A stretch of 64,000 bases of DNA, taken from an uncultured Lachnospiraceae bacterium (lineage in GTDB: Bacteria > Bacillota > Clostridia > Lachnospirales > Lachnospiraceae). Each line of letters opens with the position of its first letter. The first letter of the stretch is position 1. Shown here in pieces: positions 7,175 to 18,100 of this stretch. The notes under the pieces are model-generated. The model was given only the letters and a program-made list of their open reading frames with translations, was not told the DNA's origin and searched no databases. Position numbers and translations under genes: made by a program. The stretch is taken from contig CACXUY010000008.1 of NCBI GenBank assembly GCA_902770965.1, positions 1 through 64,000 on the forward strand, given 5' to 3'.

Positions 7175-8332
7175 ATGGAATTAGGGAAGATTCAGAAGAT
7201 GCGGATCGCCCGTATAGAAGGCCAGGGAGCATATCTTGAAGACGGAAGCGGGGAGCCGGCAGTGCTGCTTCCCAGAAGGGAAGTGCCGGATGATGTAGCG
7301 CCTGGCAGCGAGCTTGAAGTGTTTCTGTACAAGGATTCCGAGGATCGCCTCATCACCACGATCAATCCGCCCCCGCTTCAGGTGGGTACCATGGCAGTGC
7401 TGAAGGTTTCACAGATCAACCGCATCGGCGCATTTCTCGACTGGGGATTGATGAAGGAGCTGTTCATGCCTTTCCAGGAACAGAGAGGGAAGGTCGAGGA
7501 AGGCAAGAACGTCTTCGTAGCCCTCTACGTGGATGACAGCGAGCGTCTCTGCGCCACCATGAGGGTGTATGAATATCTGACGTCTGATTCACCCTATCAC
7601 AAAGACGATGTTGTGAGAGGAACAGTTTATCAGGTGAGAGATGACCTGGGCGCGCTCGTAGCGGTTGACAATCGTTATTACGGTCTCATCCCGGCAAAAG
7701 AGATATACAAGCCGTTGAAAGAAGCGGAGGAGATAGAGGCGAGGGTAGTGCGTGTATGCGATGACGGCAAGCTTGACCTAGCCCTCCGAAAAAAGGCTTA
7801 CGCGGCCATGGACGACGATGCCGCGATAGTACTGGATGGCATCATCAGCAGAGGCGGCGCGCTGCCTTTCACCGATAAAGCAAGTCCGGAAATAATCCGC
7901 GAGGAATTCCAGATGAGCAAAAACGAATTCAAGAGGGCGGTCGGCCGTCTCCTCAAGGAGCGGAAGATAGTAATCGCCGAAGACGGCATAAGGCTTGTAG
8001 GCGAAGGTGGAGCTGACGGGGATACCCATCATGAAAATGGTCATTTGGACAAGGCATCGACTGGCAGGTCCGTGGTTGTCAGAGGTGCTGCCGACAGAGC
8101 CGCGTATGGGAAAGATATAGCAGAAAAAGCCGCTGCCGGCAATGTCCATGCTGGCAAGGCCGAGGCAGAGAGAGCCGCAGCCAAGAAGGCCGCGTCGAAA
8201 GCAAAGAGAGAGATGTTCCGTCGTCAGGCACTCGCCAGGCGCCAAAAAGAATCCGCCAAGAGTGAAGCTGCCAAGAATGAAGCTGACAACAATAAAGCCG
8301 AAAAAAAGAAGCCGCCAATGATGAAGCCGTAA
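7175..8332 (+). CDS. S1-domain RNA-binding protein CvfB-like
   Basis: A 385-residue protein of the CvfB/YitL family. It contains tandem S1-like OB folds (MELGKIQKMRIARIEGQGAYLEDG; then VGTMAVLKVSQINRIGAFLDWG; then VRGTVYQVRDDLGALVAVDN) and a winged-helix-like segment (ISRGGALPFTDKASPEII...FKRAVGRLLKERKI) to about residue 270. Family members bind RNA; in staphylococci they affect virulence gene expression. Beyond residue 280 the protein continues as an unusual Lys/Ala-rich tail with heptad-like AEKAAA and KAEAERAAAKKAA repeats, probably a basic, disordered or helical extension. The start at 7175 follows AGGAGGTGCCATAT; an upstream in-frame GTG at 7142 lies inside the repeat region and is unlikely. 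Confidence 0.85.
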   Translation: MELGKIQKMRIARIEGQGAYLEDGSGEPAVLLPRREVPDDVAPGSELEVFLYKDSEDRLITTINPPPLQVGTMAVLKVSQINRIGAFLDWGLMKELFMPFQEQRGKVEEGKNVFVALYVDDSERLCATMRVYEYLTSDSPYHKDDVVRGTVYQVRDDLGALVAVDNRYYGLIPAKEIYKPLKEAEEIEARVVRVCDDGKLDLALRKKAYAAMDDDAAIVLDGIISRGGALPFTDKASPEIIREEFQMSKNEFKRAVGRLLKERKIVIAEDGIRLVGEGGADGDTHHENGHLDKASTGRSVVVRGAADRAAYGKDIAEKAAAGNVHAGKAEAERAAAKKAASKAKREMFRRQALARRQKESAKSEAAKNEADNNKAEKKKPPMMKP

Positions 8333-8496
8333 ACATCCATAGCACGCCTGTGCTGCCACTACGTATGAGAGTTGTGGCAGCATACAGGCGATGTATGTAT
8401 GCATCCCCATATGGCCACCCGCTTTGTGGGGACCGACTTTCAATGTAAGAGTGATAGAAGAATCGGCTCAAGATTTGATCGAAAGGACATCTGAAG

Positions 8497-9945
8497 ATGG
8501 AGATGAACACAAATCAGGATAACTATTCAAAAGATGGCGATGAGTCGTCCTTTAGAGCGGATCTGAACGAACGTCAGAGCAATTTTTCGATGGAGGACTG
8601 TGCATTTTCCTCACAGGCGGGCAATACGTCTTCCTCGCAAGCGAATGACATTTCTCCTTCAAGAGCAGAGGGGAATTCAAGCTATGAGTTCCATGAAAAA
8701 GAGAAGCGGAGATCATTTTTGAGCGGAATCATCATTGGCGCAGTCGTGTCGCTCGTTGCGCTCCCGCTTCTTTTTCTGGCGCTCATTTCAAGGCATGCGG
8801 AGTCGGTCGGATATATAGCTGGACAGATTTTCGCGGCATCGGATCAATATTCCGGTACCATGGATATGAAGCGCCTCATCCGTCAGATGACCCAGATCAA
8901 CAGGCTCATAGATAAGGAGTTTGTGGGAGAAATAGACACGGATAAGGTCACGGACTCTATTTTGTCGGGGTACGTGGAGGGGCTGGACGATCCTTATACC
9001 GTGTACTACACTGCTGAAGACATGGAGCGGGTCTACGCGATGAATGAGGGCGTCTACAACGGCATCGGTGTGACGATCACAGCAAGAGACGACGGGCGAT
9101 TCGATGTCATTGATGTCACGGAAGGCTCACCGGCTGACGAGGCGGGATTTGAGATCGGTGATATCATCGCGGAATATGACGGTAAGCCTGTTGAAGATAT
9201 CGAGATGGAAGAACTGGTAAGTTATATCAGGGAGCATAACGGCGACTCCATCTCGTTTAAACTGATCCGAGGGGAAGCCGGGGAGGAGGTATCAGTAACC
9301 GTCACCCCATCCCGTGTCAATTATAATTCCGTGAAGAGTGAGATGCGTGAAGGCGGCATCGGATATGTGAAGCTGCTGGAGTTCTATGACAATTCCGTGG
9401 AGCAAATGCAGAAGGCACTTGAGGAATTGATTGAGCAAAATATGACCTGTCTCGTTCTTGATCTGCGAAACAATCCCGGCGGCACGCTTGAAAGCGTCCG
9501 CGGCATCGCCGATTTCTTCCTTTCGGACGACCTTATTTTTTACGTGCAGGATAAGAGCGGCAGGAAAACCGAGTACCGCACCAATAAAGGAGTGCTGTGG
9601 GAGGGTCCTACGGTGGTGCTGGTCAATGGGAAATCAGCCAGCGCGGCGGAAGTCCTGACCGGAATGCTGAAGGACCACGGTCTGGCGACGATCATGGGTA
9701 CTAAGACCTTCGGCAAGGGAATCATGCAGTCTGTCTACAGGCTTTCGGATAAAGCCGGTCTTAAGATGACCATGGCACATTATTACACTCCTTCCGGCAA
9801 TGATATCCACAAGATAGGCATAGAGCCGGATATCGTGGTCGAAGCCGGAGACGACGCTGAGAAGGATGCCCAGCTTGAAGCCGCCTTGGAAGAAGCCTCG
9901 AAGCTCATAGGAGAGAGCGAGGCAGAGACAGCGGCCGCGGCGTGA
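8497..9945 (+). CDS. ctpA: C-terminal processing protease (S41)
   Basis: A 482-residue periplasm-side serine protease anchored by one N-terminal membrane helix (SGIIIGAVVSLVALPLLFLA, about residues 72-95), after a long Ser-rich cytoplasmic leader. A PDZ domain (GIGVTITARDDGRFDVIDV...GDIIAEYDGKPVEDI) recognises C-terminal tails. The peptidase core has LDLRNNPGG, the catalytic serine in GKSASAAEVL and the lysine in TKTFGKGIMQS. Family members trim or degrade exported proteins. The start at 8497 follows GAAAGGACATCTGAAG. The last codons (SEAETAAAA, stop) are repeated twice downstream in non-coding DNA. A bidirectional terminator separates it from mscL. Confidence 0.93.
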   Translation: MEMNTNQDNYSKDGDESSFRADLNERQSNFSMEDCAFSSQAGNTSSSQANDISPSRAEGNSSYEFHEKEKRRSFLSGIIIGAVVSLVALPLLFLALISRHAESVGYIAGQIFAASDQYSGTMDMKRLIRQMTQINRLIDKEFVGEIDTDKVTDSILSGYVEGLDDPYTVYYTAEDMERVYAMNEGVYNGIGVTITARDDGRFDVIDVTEGSPADEAGFEIGDIIAEYDGKPVEDIEMEELVSYIREHNGDSISFKLIRGEAGEEVSVTVTPSRVNYNSVKSEMREGGIGYVKLLEFYDNSVEQMQKALEELIEQNMTCLVLDLRNNPGGTLESVRGIADFFLSDDLIFYVQDKSGRKTEYRTNKGVLWEGPTVVLVNGKSASAAEVLTGMLKDHGLATIMGTKTFGKGIMQSVYRLSDKAGLKMTMAHYYTPSGNDIHKIGIEPDIVVEAGDDAEKDAQLEAALEEASKLIGESEAETAAAA

Positions 9946-10024
9946 GACAGCAGAGCGAAACTGAGACTGCGGCTGCGGTGTGAGATAGCAGAGCGAGGCA
10001 GAGGCAGTGGCCGCGGCGTGAGAT
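9913..10024 (+). repeat. Tandem triplication of the ctpA 3' end
   Basis: Three units with a period of about 38 bases (from 9913, 9953 and 9991), each a variant of GAGCGAGGCAGAGACAGCGG followed by CCGCGGCGTGAGA. The first contains the ctpA stop codon (9943-9945) and the other two carry the equivalent TGA out of frame with the gene. Confidence 0.85.
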
Positions 10025-10120
10025 GATCGTGCATGGGAGATGCAATCGAACCCTGTTCGCTGCGCGGCTCATGTCCGGCAAAGCCGGGATAATTCCTTGC
10101 ACGGACCCGTGCATAAAAAG

Positions 10121-10152
10121 AAGGCAGGACACTTTGCGGTGTCCTGCCTCTT
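10121..10152. terminator. Bidirectional terminator between ctpA and mscL
   Basis: AAGGCAGGACAC pairs with GTGTCCTGCCTC around a 6-base loop. An A-run lies on the left and a TTT on the right, so it can end transcripts from both sides of this convergent pair. Confidence 0.8.
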
Positions 10153-10204
10153 TAGGTTTCTTTGATCGAGCCGCTCGGCTGCCGCATCGTATGCGGTGAA
10201 GAAA

Positions 10205-10609
10205 TCACTTCTTCATAAGAGCGTCGCGGATCTCGGTGAGAAGCTTGACTTCGTCAGAAGGCTCCGCGGGAGCTTCTGCCTTCTCTTCTTCTTCCTTTTT
10301 CACGAGTGCCTGGGCTTTTGCCGCAGCGGTGTTCACGGCCTTGAGAACCATGAACAGGACGAAGGCGACAAGCAGGAAGTTGATGACTGCCTGGATGAAG
10401 GCACCGTACTGAAGGTTAGCGCTGCCGACGGTGACAGACAGTGATGAGAAGTCAACACCGCCGCTGATCATACCGATGATGGGGGTGATGATGTTGTCAA
10501 CAAGCGCGGTAACGATCGAGGTGAAAGCTCCGCCTACGATGATACCGACAGCCATGTCAAGAACATTACCGCGGGAGATGAATTCTCTGAATTCCTTGAT
10601 GAGTCCCAT
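10205..10609 (-). CDS. mscL: Large-conductance mechanosensitive channel MscL
   Basis: A 134-residue channel subunit that opens under membrane tension to release solutes on osmotic downshock. It has the N-terminal amphipathic helix and first transmembrane helix (MGLIKEFREFISRGNVLDMA, then VGIIVGGAFTSIVTALVDNI), a periplasmic loop, a second helix (FIQAVINFLLVAFVLFMVLK) and a charged, Glu/Lys-rich C-terminal bundle helix. The ATG at 10609 is 10 bases from GGAGG; a TTG two codons upstream is only 4 bases from it and less likely. On its own strand the leader contains repeat B copy 2, ending about 30 bases before the start. Confidence 0.96.
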   Translation of the reverse strand: MGLIKEFREFISRGNVLDMAVGIIVGGAFTSIVTALVDNIITPIIGMISGGVDFSSLSVTVGSANLQYGAFIQAVINFLLVAFVLFMVLKAVNTAAAKAQALVKKEEEEKAEAPAEPSDEVKLLTEIRDALMKK

Positions 10610-10639
10610 GTTCAATTTTCCTCCTTTTCTTCTTAAATA

Positions 10640-10792
10640 GCGTAATATTTAAGGCAAACCTGCATGCCAAGATTGGCACCACCAACTGTATAAGTCTCCG
10701 CGTGGCTCCGTGCTTCGCACTCCCGCCACGCTAACCGGTATTCGCACTTTCCTCCCGCTGCGCGGGCCCGTGCTCATACCGGTTGTCCTTCG
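10640..10792 (-). repeat. Three-hairpin repeat B, copy 2 (mscL leader)
   Basis: On the minus strand this matches 1421-1567, including all three hairpins (ACCGGTAT/ATACCGGT, GCGTGGC/GCCACGC and TGCCAA/TTGGCA), although loops and flanks differ. It lies in sense orientation 30-180 bases upstream of the mscL start, so it would be within or next to the mscL 5' leader. Bases 10793-10984 hold no gene that I can see. Confidence 0.75.
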
Positions 10793-10984
10793 GTGACCGC
10801 GCTCATCCGAAAGCAAGCTTTAGTCTGTGTGCGTTCGCCTCAGGGACTTATAGAGTAATATTAACGCTATGCACGCTATTATAGGCATTTTTTGAGAAAA
10901 AGTAAAGGCTGTGAGGCAAGAAATAGTGTCCGAAATCATAGAAAATCATGTGGAAGAGGGATGAAAATACAATGTTGACTATCA

Positions 10985-11013
10985 TTGACAATTATCTGCG
11001 TATAAATTAAAAT
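10985..11013 (+). promoter_or_regulatory. Promoter of the zinc-ribbon gene
   Basis: TTGACA (10985-10990), 17 bases, TAAAAT (11008-11013). Confidence 0.7.
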
Positions 11014-11097
11014 TACTTATATGTAAACTTCGTAGTTAATTGTTATGAAGATATTAAATGAATCCAAATGAATCTTTTATTGAACAGGAGGTTGGCT

Positions 11098-11664
11098 ATG
11101 GACTGGAATCAGATCACACAGGCTATTCAGGGTTTGAGCAAGGATGTATCAGGAAAGGTTAAGGAGACGGCGGATGTCCTCAAGCTCCGTCAGAAAGCGA
11201 GCGTAGAGAAGCAGCGCATCCGCGATGCTTATGAGGAGATCGGACGCCTCTATTTCAAGGAGTGCGAGGGCAAGGAGGTCGCTCCCGAATATCAGGAGTT
11301 CTTCGACACTATCGCCGAGGCTTCCGCTGCTGTAGCTGAATTCAAGAGCAAGATCGAGGAGCTTCGCAACACGAAGACTTGCCCTGAGTGCGGAGCGGAG
11401 ATGGACAAGGAAGCGGCGTTCTGCGCAAAGTGCGGTGCTAAGATGCCGGAACCTGAACCCGAAGAGAAAGGTGAGTGCGAGGCCGTGGAGGCGGATTTCT
11501 GCGAAGTCGAGGAGTGCGAGGCGGCCGAGGAAGCAGAGGGCGAAGCGACCGAGGAAGCAGAGTGTGAGGCTGAAGCGGCTGATGCCAAAGCAGCATGTGA
11601 ATGCGAGGCGGCGGAGGAAGCCGAAGCCGTCAATGTCTGCTGCTGTGATGAGAAAGAAGAATAA
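11098..11664 (+). CDS. Coiled-coil zinc-ribbon protein
   Basis: A 188-residue soluble protein of unknown function. Residues 1-95 are helical and charged (KLRQKASVEKQRIRDAYEEI), typical of small zinc-ribbon proteins of Clostridia. Residues 97-120 form one zinc ribbon, CPECGAEMDKEAAFCAKCG. The rest (120-188) is a very acidic, repetitive tail of E, A and C (CEAAEEAEGEATEEAECEAE) ending CCCDEKEE; many extra cysteines there could bind metal. The start at 11098 follows AGGAGGTTGGCT; an upstream in-frame ATG at 11068 lacks a ribosome site. Monocistronic with its own promoter. Confidence 0.7.
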   Translation: MDWNQITQAIQGLSKDVSGKVKETADVLKLRQKASVEKQRIRDAYEEIGRLYFKECEGKEVAPEYQEFFDTIAEASAAVAEFKSKIEELRNTKTCPECGAEMDKEAAFCAKCGAKMPEPEPEEKGECEAVEADFCEVEECEAAEEAEGEATEEAECEAEAADAKAACECEAAEEAEAVNVCCCDEKEE

Positions 11665-11812
11665 TGTAGAGCGGTTTTTAACAGCATAGCAGAAAAAAGC
11701 AATGCGTCAGTAAAACCGATGCAAGCAATGCGGCAGAAAAAGCAGAGTATCAGTAGGATCGATATAGCAGCAAGAATGGCGCATTGATAAGAGCGGTACA
11801 TTGAAAGTATTG

Positions 11813-11840
11813 TTCAACAATGAGAACAGTATAGTATAAT
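11813..11840 (+). promoter_or_regulatory. Candidate proS promoter
   Basis: TTCAAC (11813-11818), 16 bases, TATAAT (11835-11840). The gap 11665-11812 contains degenerate purine-rich repeats and no gene. Confidence 0.5.
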
Positions 11841-11850
11841 CAATAATTTC

Positions 11851-11892
11851 GGGCATCGCAGAGTATTTATCTGGCGATGCCCAGTTTTATTT
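11851..11892 (+). terminator. Terminator hairpin in the proS leader
   Basis: GGGCATCGC (11851-11859) pairs exactly with GCGATGCCC (11874-11882), followed by AGTTTTATTT. It lies just after the candidate proS promoter and about 240 bases before proS. It may end the upstream transcript or attenuate proS. I see no T-box motif. Confidence 0.65.
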
Positions 11893-11960
11893 GTTATGAT
11901 ACGTTCATGAAAGTCGTTTTAAGACAACAAACAGCACTTGCAAAAGCAAATGTTTTATGA

Positions 11961-13597
<1,637 letters not shown>

Positions 13598-13629
13598 TAT
13601 TTGGAATATTTTGATTCTTTATAATCACT

Positions 13630-13674
13630 ACAATGACTCAGCATCCCGAGTCTGGGGTGCTGAGTAGTTACGAT
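13630..13674. repeat. MITE-like element, minimal hairpin copy
   Basis: GACTCAGCATCCCGAG pairs with the following CTGGGGTGCTGAGTAGTTAC. It keeps only the two terminal arms of the family and lies between proS and glyA. Confidence 0.7.
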
Positions 13675-13770
13675 ACTTGGATATACCGCTGTTACAGTGA
13701 AGCTGCGGATAGATATTGATGGATGGATTTTGAGATTAAACGCATCATTTATAGAAGGAGAGAAGCTGCC

Positions 13771-15021
13771 ATGTACGAGGATATGAAGGATACGATAGGA
13801 TTTGTAAGTCAGTGTGATTCTGAAGTTGGCGCAGCCATGCAAAAGGAACTGAAGAGAGAGCGTGAGACCATCGAGCTGATAGCTTCCGAGAATATCGTCT
13901 CACCCGCTGTGATGTGTGCCATGGGAAGCGTTCTGACGAACAAATACGCGGAGGGGTATCCGGGAAAAAGGTATTATGGCGGCTGCTATGCGGTCGATGA
14001 GGTGGAGGCCATCGCCATCGAGCGCGTCAAGAAGCTTTTCAACGCCGAATATGCCAATGTGCAGCCTCATTCGGGCGCTCAGGCGAATCTCGCCGCATAT
14101 CAGGCTCTCGTTTCCCCCGGCGACACGGTGATGGGCATGGCGCTTGCGGATGGCGGCCATCTGACCCACGGCGCGAAGTTCAATGAATCAGGCAAGATCT
14201 ACAATTTCGTCCCTTACGGAGTAAATGCCGATGGTTTTATAGATTATGACAAGCTTGAGTCAATGGCAAAGGAATGCCGGCCGAAGCTTATCGTAGCGGG
14301 CGCTTCCGCTTATCCTCGCAGGATAGATTTTAAACGTCTGCGCGAGATCGCCGACTCAGTCGGCTCCAAGCTCATGGTCGATATGGCCCATATAGCGGGG
14401 CTTGTTGCGGGCGGCTCGCATCCCTCGCCCATCCCTTATGCGGACGTGGTGACCAGCACCACCCACAAGACCCTCAGGGGTCCTCGCGGCGGACTGATCC
14501 TTGCCCGCGAGGAGTACGGCAAGGCGATTAACAAGGCCGTTTTCCCCGGAACTCAGGGCGGTCCTCTGATGCATATCATCGCCGCGAAGGCGGTCTGCTT
14601 CGGCGAGGCCTTGAAGCCTGAATTCTCGGATTACGCGGCTCAGATCGTGAAGAATGCGGCAGCTCTGGCAGATGCGCTGCTTGCGCAGGGAGCTACGCTC
14701 GTATCAGGCGGCACCGACAACCACCTGATGCTTCTTGACACGAGGAGCTTCGGCACGACTGGCAAGGAACTCGAGGAGTGCCTTGACACCGTCGGCATCA
14801 CCGTCAACAAGAACTCTATCCCTAACGACCCTGAGAAGTCGAATGTCACCAGCGGCGTGCGCATCGGAACTCCGGCGGTTACCACGAGAGGACTCAAGGA
14901 AGCTGATATGAAGGTCATAGCTGACTGCATAGTCATGACCGCGAAGGACTACGAGGGGAAGGCCGAGGAGGTCCGTGCGAAGGTGAAGGCGCTCCTTCAA
15001 AAATATCCGCTCTACAAGTAA
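13771..15021 (+). CDS. glyA: Serine hydroxymethyltransferase
   Basis: A 416-residue PLP enzyme that interconverts serine and glycine and loads the one-carbon unit onto tetrahydrofolate. It has [19 protein letters not shown] near the N-terminus, [14 protein letters not shown], the PLP lysine in [14 protein letters not shown] (about residue 230) and the C-terminal GTPAVTTRG. The start at 13771 follows AGAAGGAGAGAAGCTGCC. Full length, all motifs intact, single-gene unit. A short 9-bp repeat begins at its stop codon and a strong terminator follows. Confidence 0.97.
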   Translation: MYEDMKDTIGFVSQCDSEVGAAMQKELKRERETIELIASENIVSPAVMCAMGSVLTNKYAEGYPGKRYYGGCYAVDEVEAIAIERVKKLFNAEYANVQPHSGAQANLAAYQALVSPGDTVMGMALADGGHLTHGAKFNESGKIYNFVPYGVNADGFIDYDKLESMAKECRPKLIVAGASAYPRRIDFKRLREIADSVGSKLMVDMAHIAGLVAGGSHPSPIPYADVVTSTTHKTLRGPRGGLILAREEYGKAINKAVFPGTQGGPLMHIIAAKAVCFGEALKPEFSDYAAQIVKNAAALADALLAQGATLVSGGTDNHLMLLDTRSFGTTGKELEECLDTVGITVNKNSIPNDPEKSNVTSGVRIGTPAVTTRGLKEADMKVIADCIVMTAKDYEGKAEEVRAKVKALLQKYPLYK

Positions 15022-15051
15022 ACGAAGTGAACAAAGTGAACAAGTTAACAA
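15017..15051 (+). repeat. 9-bp repeat at the glyA stop codon
   Basis: About four short degenerate units of AGTGAACAA, the first (AGTAAACGA) containing the glyA stop codon TAA. Confidence 0.55.
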
Positions 15052-15055
15052 GGAT

Positions 15056-15088
15056 AAAGAGCGGGTGAAGAAACACCCGCTCTTTGAG
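15056..15088 (+). terminator. glyA terminator
   Basis: AAAGAGCGGGTG pairs perfectly with CACCCGCTCTTT across a 6-base loop. Confidence 0.85.
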
Positions 15089-15133
15089 ACTGTCTATCAT
15101 AGAATGATATAACGGAGGCATGGAAGCTTTGTC

Positions 15134-18100
15134 ATGCGGTATATTAGCAATTGGTGTTATGCGCTGAATTTGCAACATGGTTTTGGGATCATCGTAGGTG
15201 ATGCAGATTCTTCGGGCATGTGTCACTGCTTTTTCGAGGACGGAACGTATGAGTCCGTACAAAAAGGTGATGTTGACAGGGATGCAGCTATACAATACCT
15301 ATATGAAGATTATAAATATCGCTCATATCGTTTCCCGAGTAAGATCATCAAACTCGCCGATTCCATCATCCCCCAAAGCTCCTGTATGTTTATACCTCGC
15401 AAGGAAGGTAGCATAGGGGCTGTTTTTTCTTATGGTACTGAAAAATATGAGATCATCATTGCTAAAGATCGATATTTTTTGAGTTCAAGCTGCAGCTGCG
15501 GAAAGCAGAACTGTGCTCATTATTGTGCCGCAGGCTCATTTCTGGCAAGCAGAATCCAGAATTTGAAGCATGCCTATATCACCTCAGAGCTGCCTTTGGA
15601 CAAATCCCTGTTTTTGGAATCCGCCCTTACCTCGGCAGTCGACAACCTTAGGGAGGACTGCCTCGATAAAACGCTCATCGATGCGATCCGTCATATCATC
15701 AACCTACTCGATTCCGCCCACAGCGATGCGTACTATCGGAGATTCCATGACTTTATGTTGGATATGGAGCCATATGATTATAGCTCGAATTTTATAGAAG
15801 ATTATTATGGATATCTTGTGATGGCCTTATTTGATGTTCCTGATTACAGAGATGCCGTGGTGGAAACAGGATTCTATGATGATTCTGGCGGTTATGAAGA
15901 ACGACAGCACCGCTCAAATCGCGCCAGTTATAAAAGAATCCTGAAAAGATATAATACGGTCCTCAAGGAATTGTCAAAAGGGGACTATCAGGAGGATTGC
16001 TATAAGGAATTCATCTTAAAATACAGGAACGACCTTACAGGTCTGCTCCGTTATTACGCTGAAAGCAAGACGGAGATTGAGCATTATGACTTGCTCTATC
16101 TCAGGGAGATTGCGGCATTACAGGATATAGATATAGAATGCCTGAAGGCTGCCGCCGCAAAGCTGGATTCGCTTTATGAGGATGAAGAAGCCATCAAGGT
16201 GTTCCATGCGCTCGCCGACAGGATTCCGGCAGCGCAGATAGTTGGTTTATACAGCGGACTTCGAAACATCACCATGCCTATGGATGATGTTAAGAAGCTT
16301 GTTATGGAAGAACAGCAGAAAATGGTCAACAATATCCCTGTCACCATGGGGAATTTCTGCTATGTTCTGGATCACATCCTAAACAATGCGGACGACAGGA
16401 CTAAAGGGGTATTCATTCTCCGCACGATTGACCGAATGGGCTTTTCCAGAGACACAAAATTCAAAAAAGCGGTGGCTCAGAGGACAGCCCAGCTTCCGAA
16501 CAGCCGTCTTCTGTTGGCATTCGTGCTTCGCAAACTTAATCTCAAAGATAAAATAGAACAAGCAGAAGGTGATCCGGAGAAGGAATTAACTGGTTTTTTC
16601 GAAAATAGCTACGAAATAATCAACAAAGAGACAAGCTTCTTCTGTGATTTCATGATTAAACATCCGAATGAAGACAAAGTCCTCATTTGCGTCAGGGAAG
16701 AAGGCGGAAAGCTCCTGCTTCGCCTGACGAGCCAAGGGTATCCGGACTATAAACCTGAGCTGATCAAGAAAGTCTGCCTGATGGGGAGGGAGGAAGAGTA
16801 TAGGGAGGCCTGTGAGAGAAATCAGGACTTGGTGGACGCCTTCCTCTTCGAGAAAGAAAACAAAAAGTTTGCTTCCGAATACCGGCAGTTATGTGCGTCG
16901 TTTGACGATGGAAAACTTCTGCTCGCGGGGACAGCTAAAGTTGGAATAGAATGGCTCATATTCAGAGATTCTGAATCAAATGCCCTTGCTTTCAAGGTCG
17001 GAAACACCAGAAAATATGTAGTAAAGGATGCATCGGATTTTCTCCGTGCTTTTAAAACCGGACAGACAACTGGATATGGGAAGGACCTGGTCCTGACACA
17101 TGATACGGATAACTTGGAAGAGAACGATGCAGCGGCGATCCGAATCCTGATGGCAGCACGTTACTCCAAGGGACGTAAATCCGATAAAAGCAACAAAAGG
17201 TATATCACCATCAGCGACAGCCTGTTTGGAAATCTGTTGGAACTCCTTGCAGGCCGGACTATTTATTACAATGAAAGTCCTTGTCGCCTCCGGATGGAGC
17301 GTCAGGAGGTTCGCCTGAAGCTTTCAGATAGCTACAAGCTCTCCGCTGATATCGATACTTCTCGTCAGGAGTTCATAAATCTTCTCGGCAAAGGCTATCT
17401 TGTGGACAGGCAGCACGATGGCTCTTCCGTGATGGATCGTGTGGGTGGGACGAGTGATGAGATCAATCTGATCGACCTTGCGTACAGGAATCCCTCGGTC
17501 AGCGTAAAACCTATACTCAAGGATTTCCAGAAAAATATCTACTCCAGATTCTTCGAATCGATCGATGTAGATAAAAAAATACAGCCTGAGCTTGCCAGAA
17601 GCCAGCTGCGGCTGAATACTTATTTTGACTTTGAGAAATCAGCTATTACAGCAAGGACTGTTATTCTCAGAGATGGTAAAGAAATTCCTGCTGAAAGCCT
17701 ATCTGACAGGATAGACAGGGTGAAACTGGAGCTGCTGGAGAATCACCTCACCGCCTTAGGTTTTTCGGACGGCAGACTGACAGACGAGGCGAGAATCTTG
17801 GCTTTCTTTAAGCTGGATTTTGGCAGGATGAAAAACCTGACAAATGTCTATCTCTCTGAAAATCTGCAGAACAAAGAATTGAAGTCCGTGGGCAGGCCCG
17901 TTATACGCGTCACCTACAACAACAATCTTGTGAACGTTTTTCTGGAGAAGAGCGAATACAGCGAGTCTGAGCTTGAGCAGATCATCGCAGGGCTTCGCAA
18001 AAAGAAAAAATATATCTTGTTGAGCGGCGACAAGATTGTTGACCTTGACAGCGAGGCGGCGAAGGATCTAGGCGAAGCCGTGCAGGATTTCGGGATGAAT

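Noticed and set aside
15120-15167. A 15-codon leader peptide overlapping the SNF2 start
   Set aside because: ATG at 15120 is only one base from GGAGG, too close for normal initiation, and the peptide has no distinctive content.
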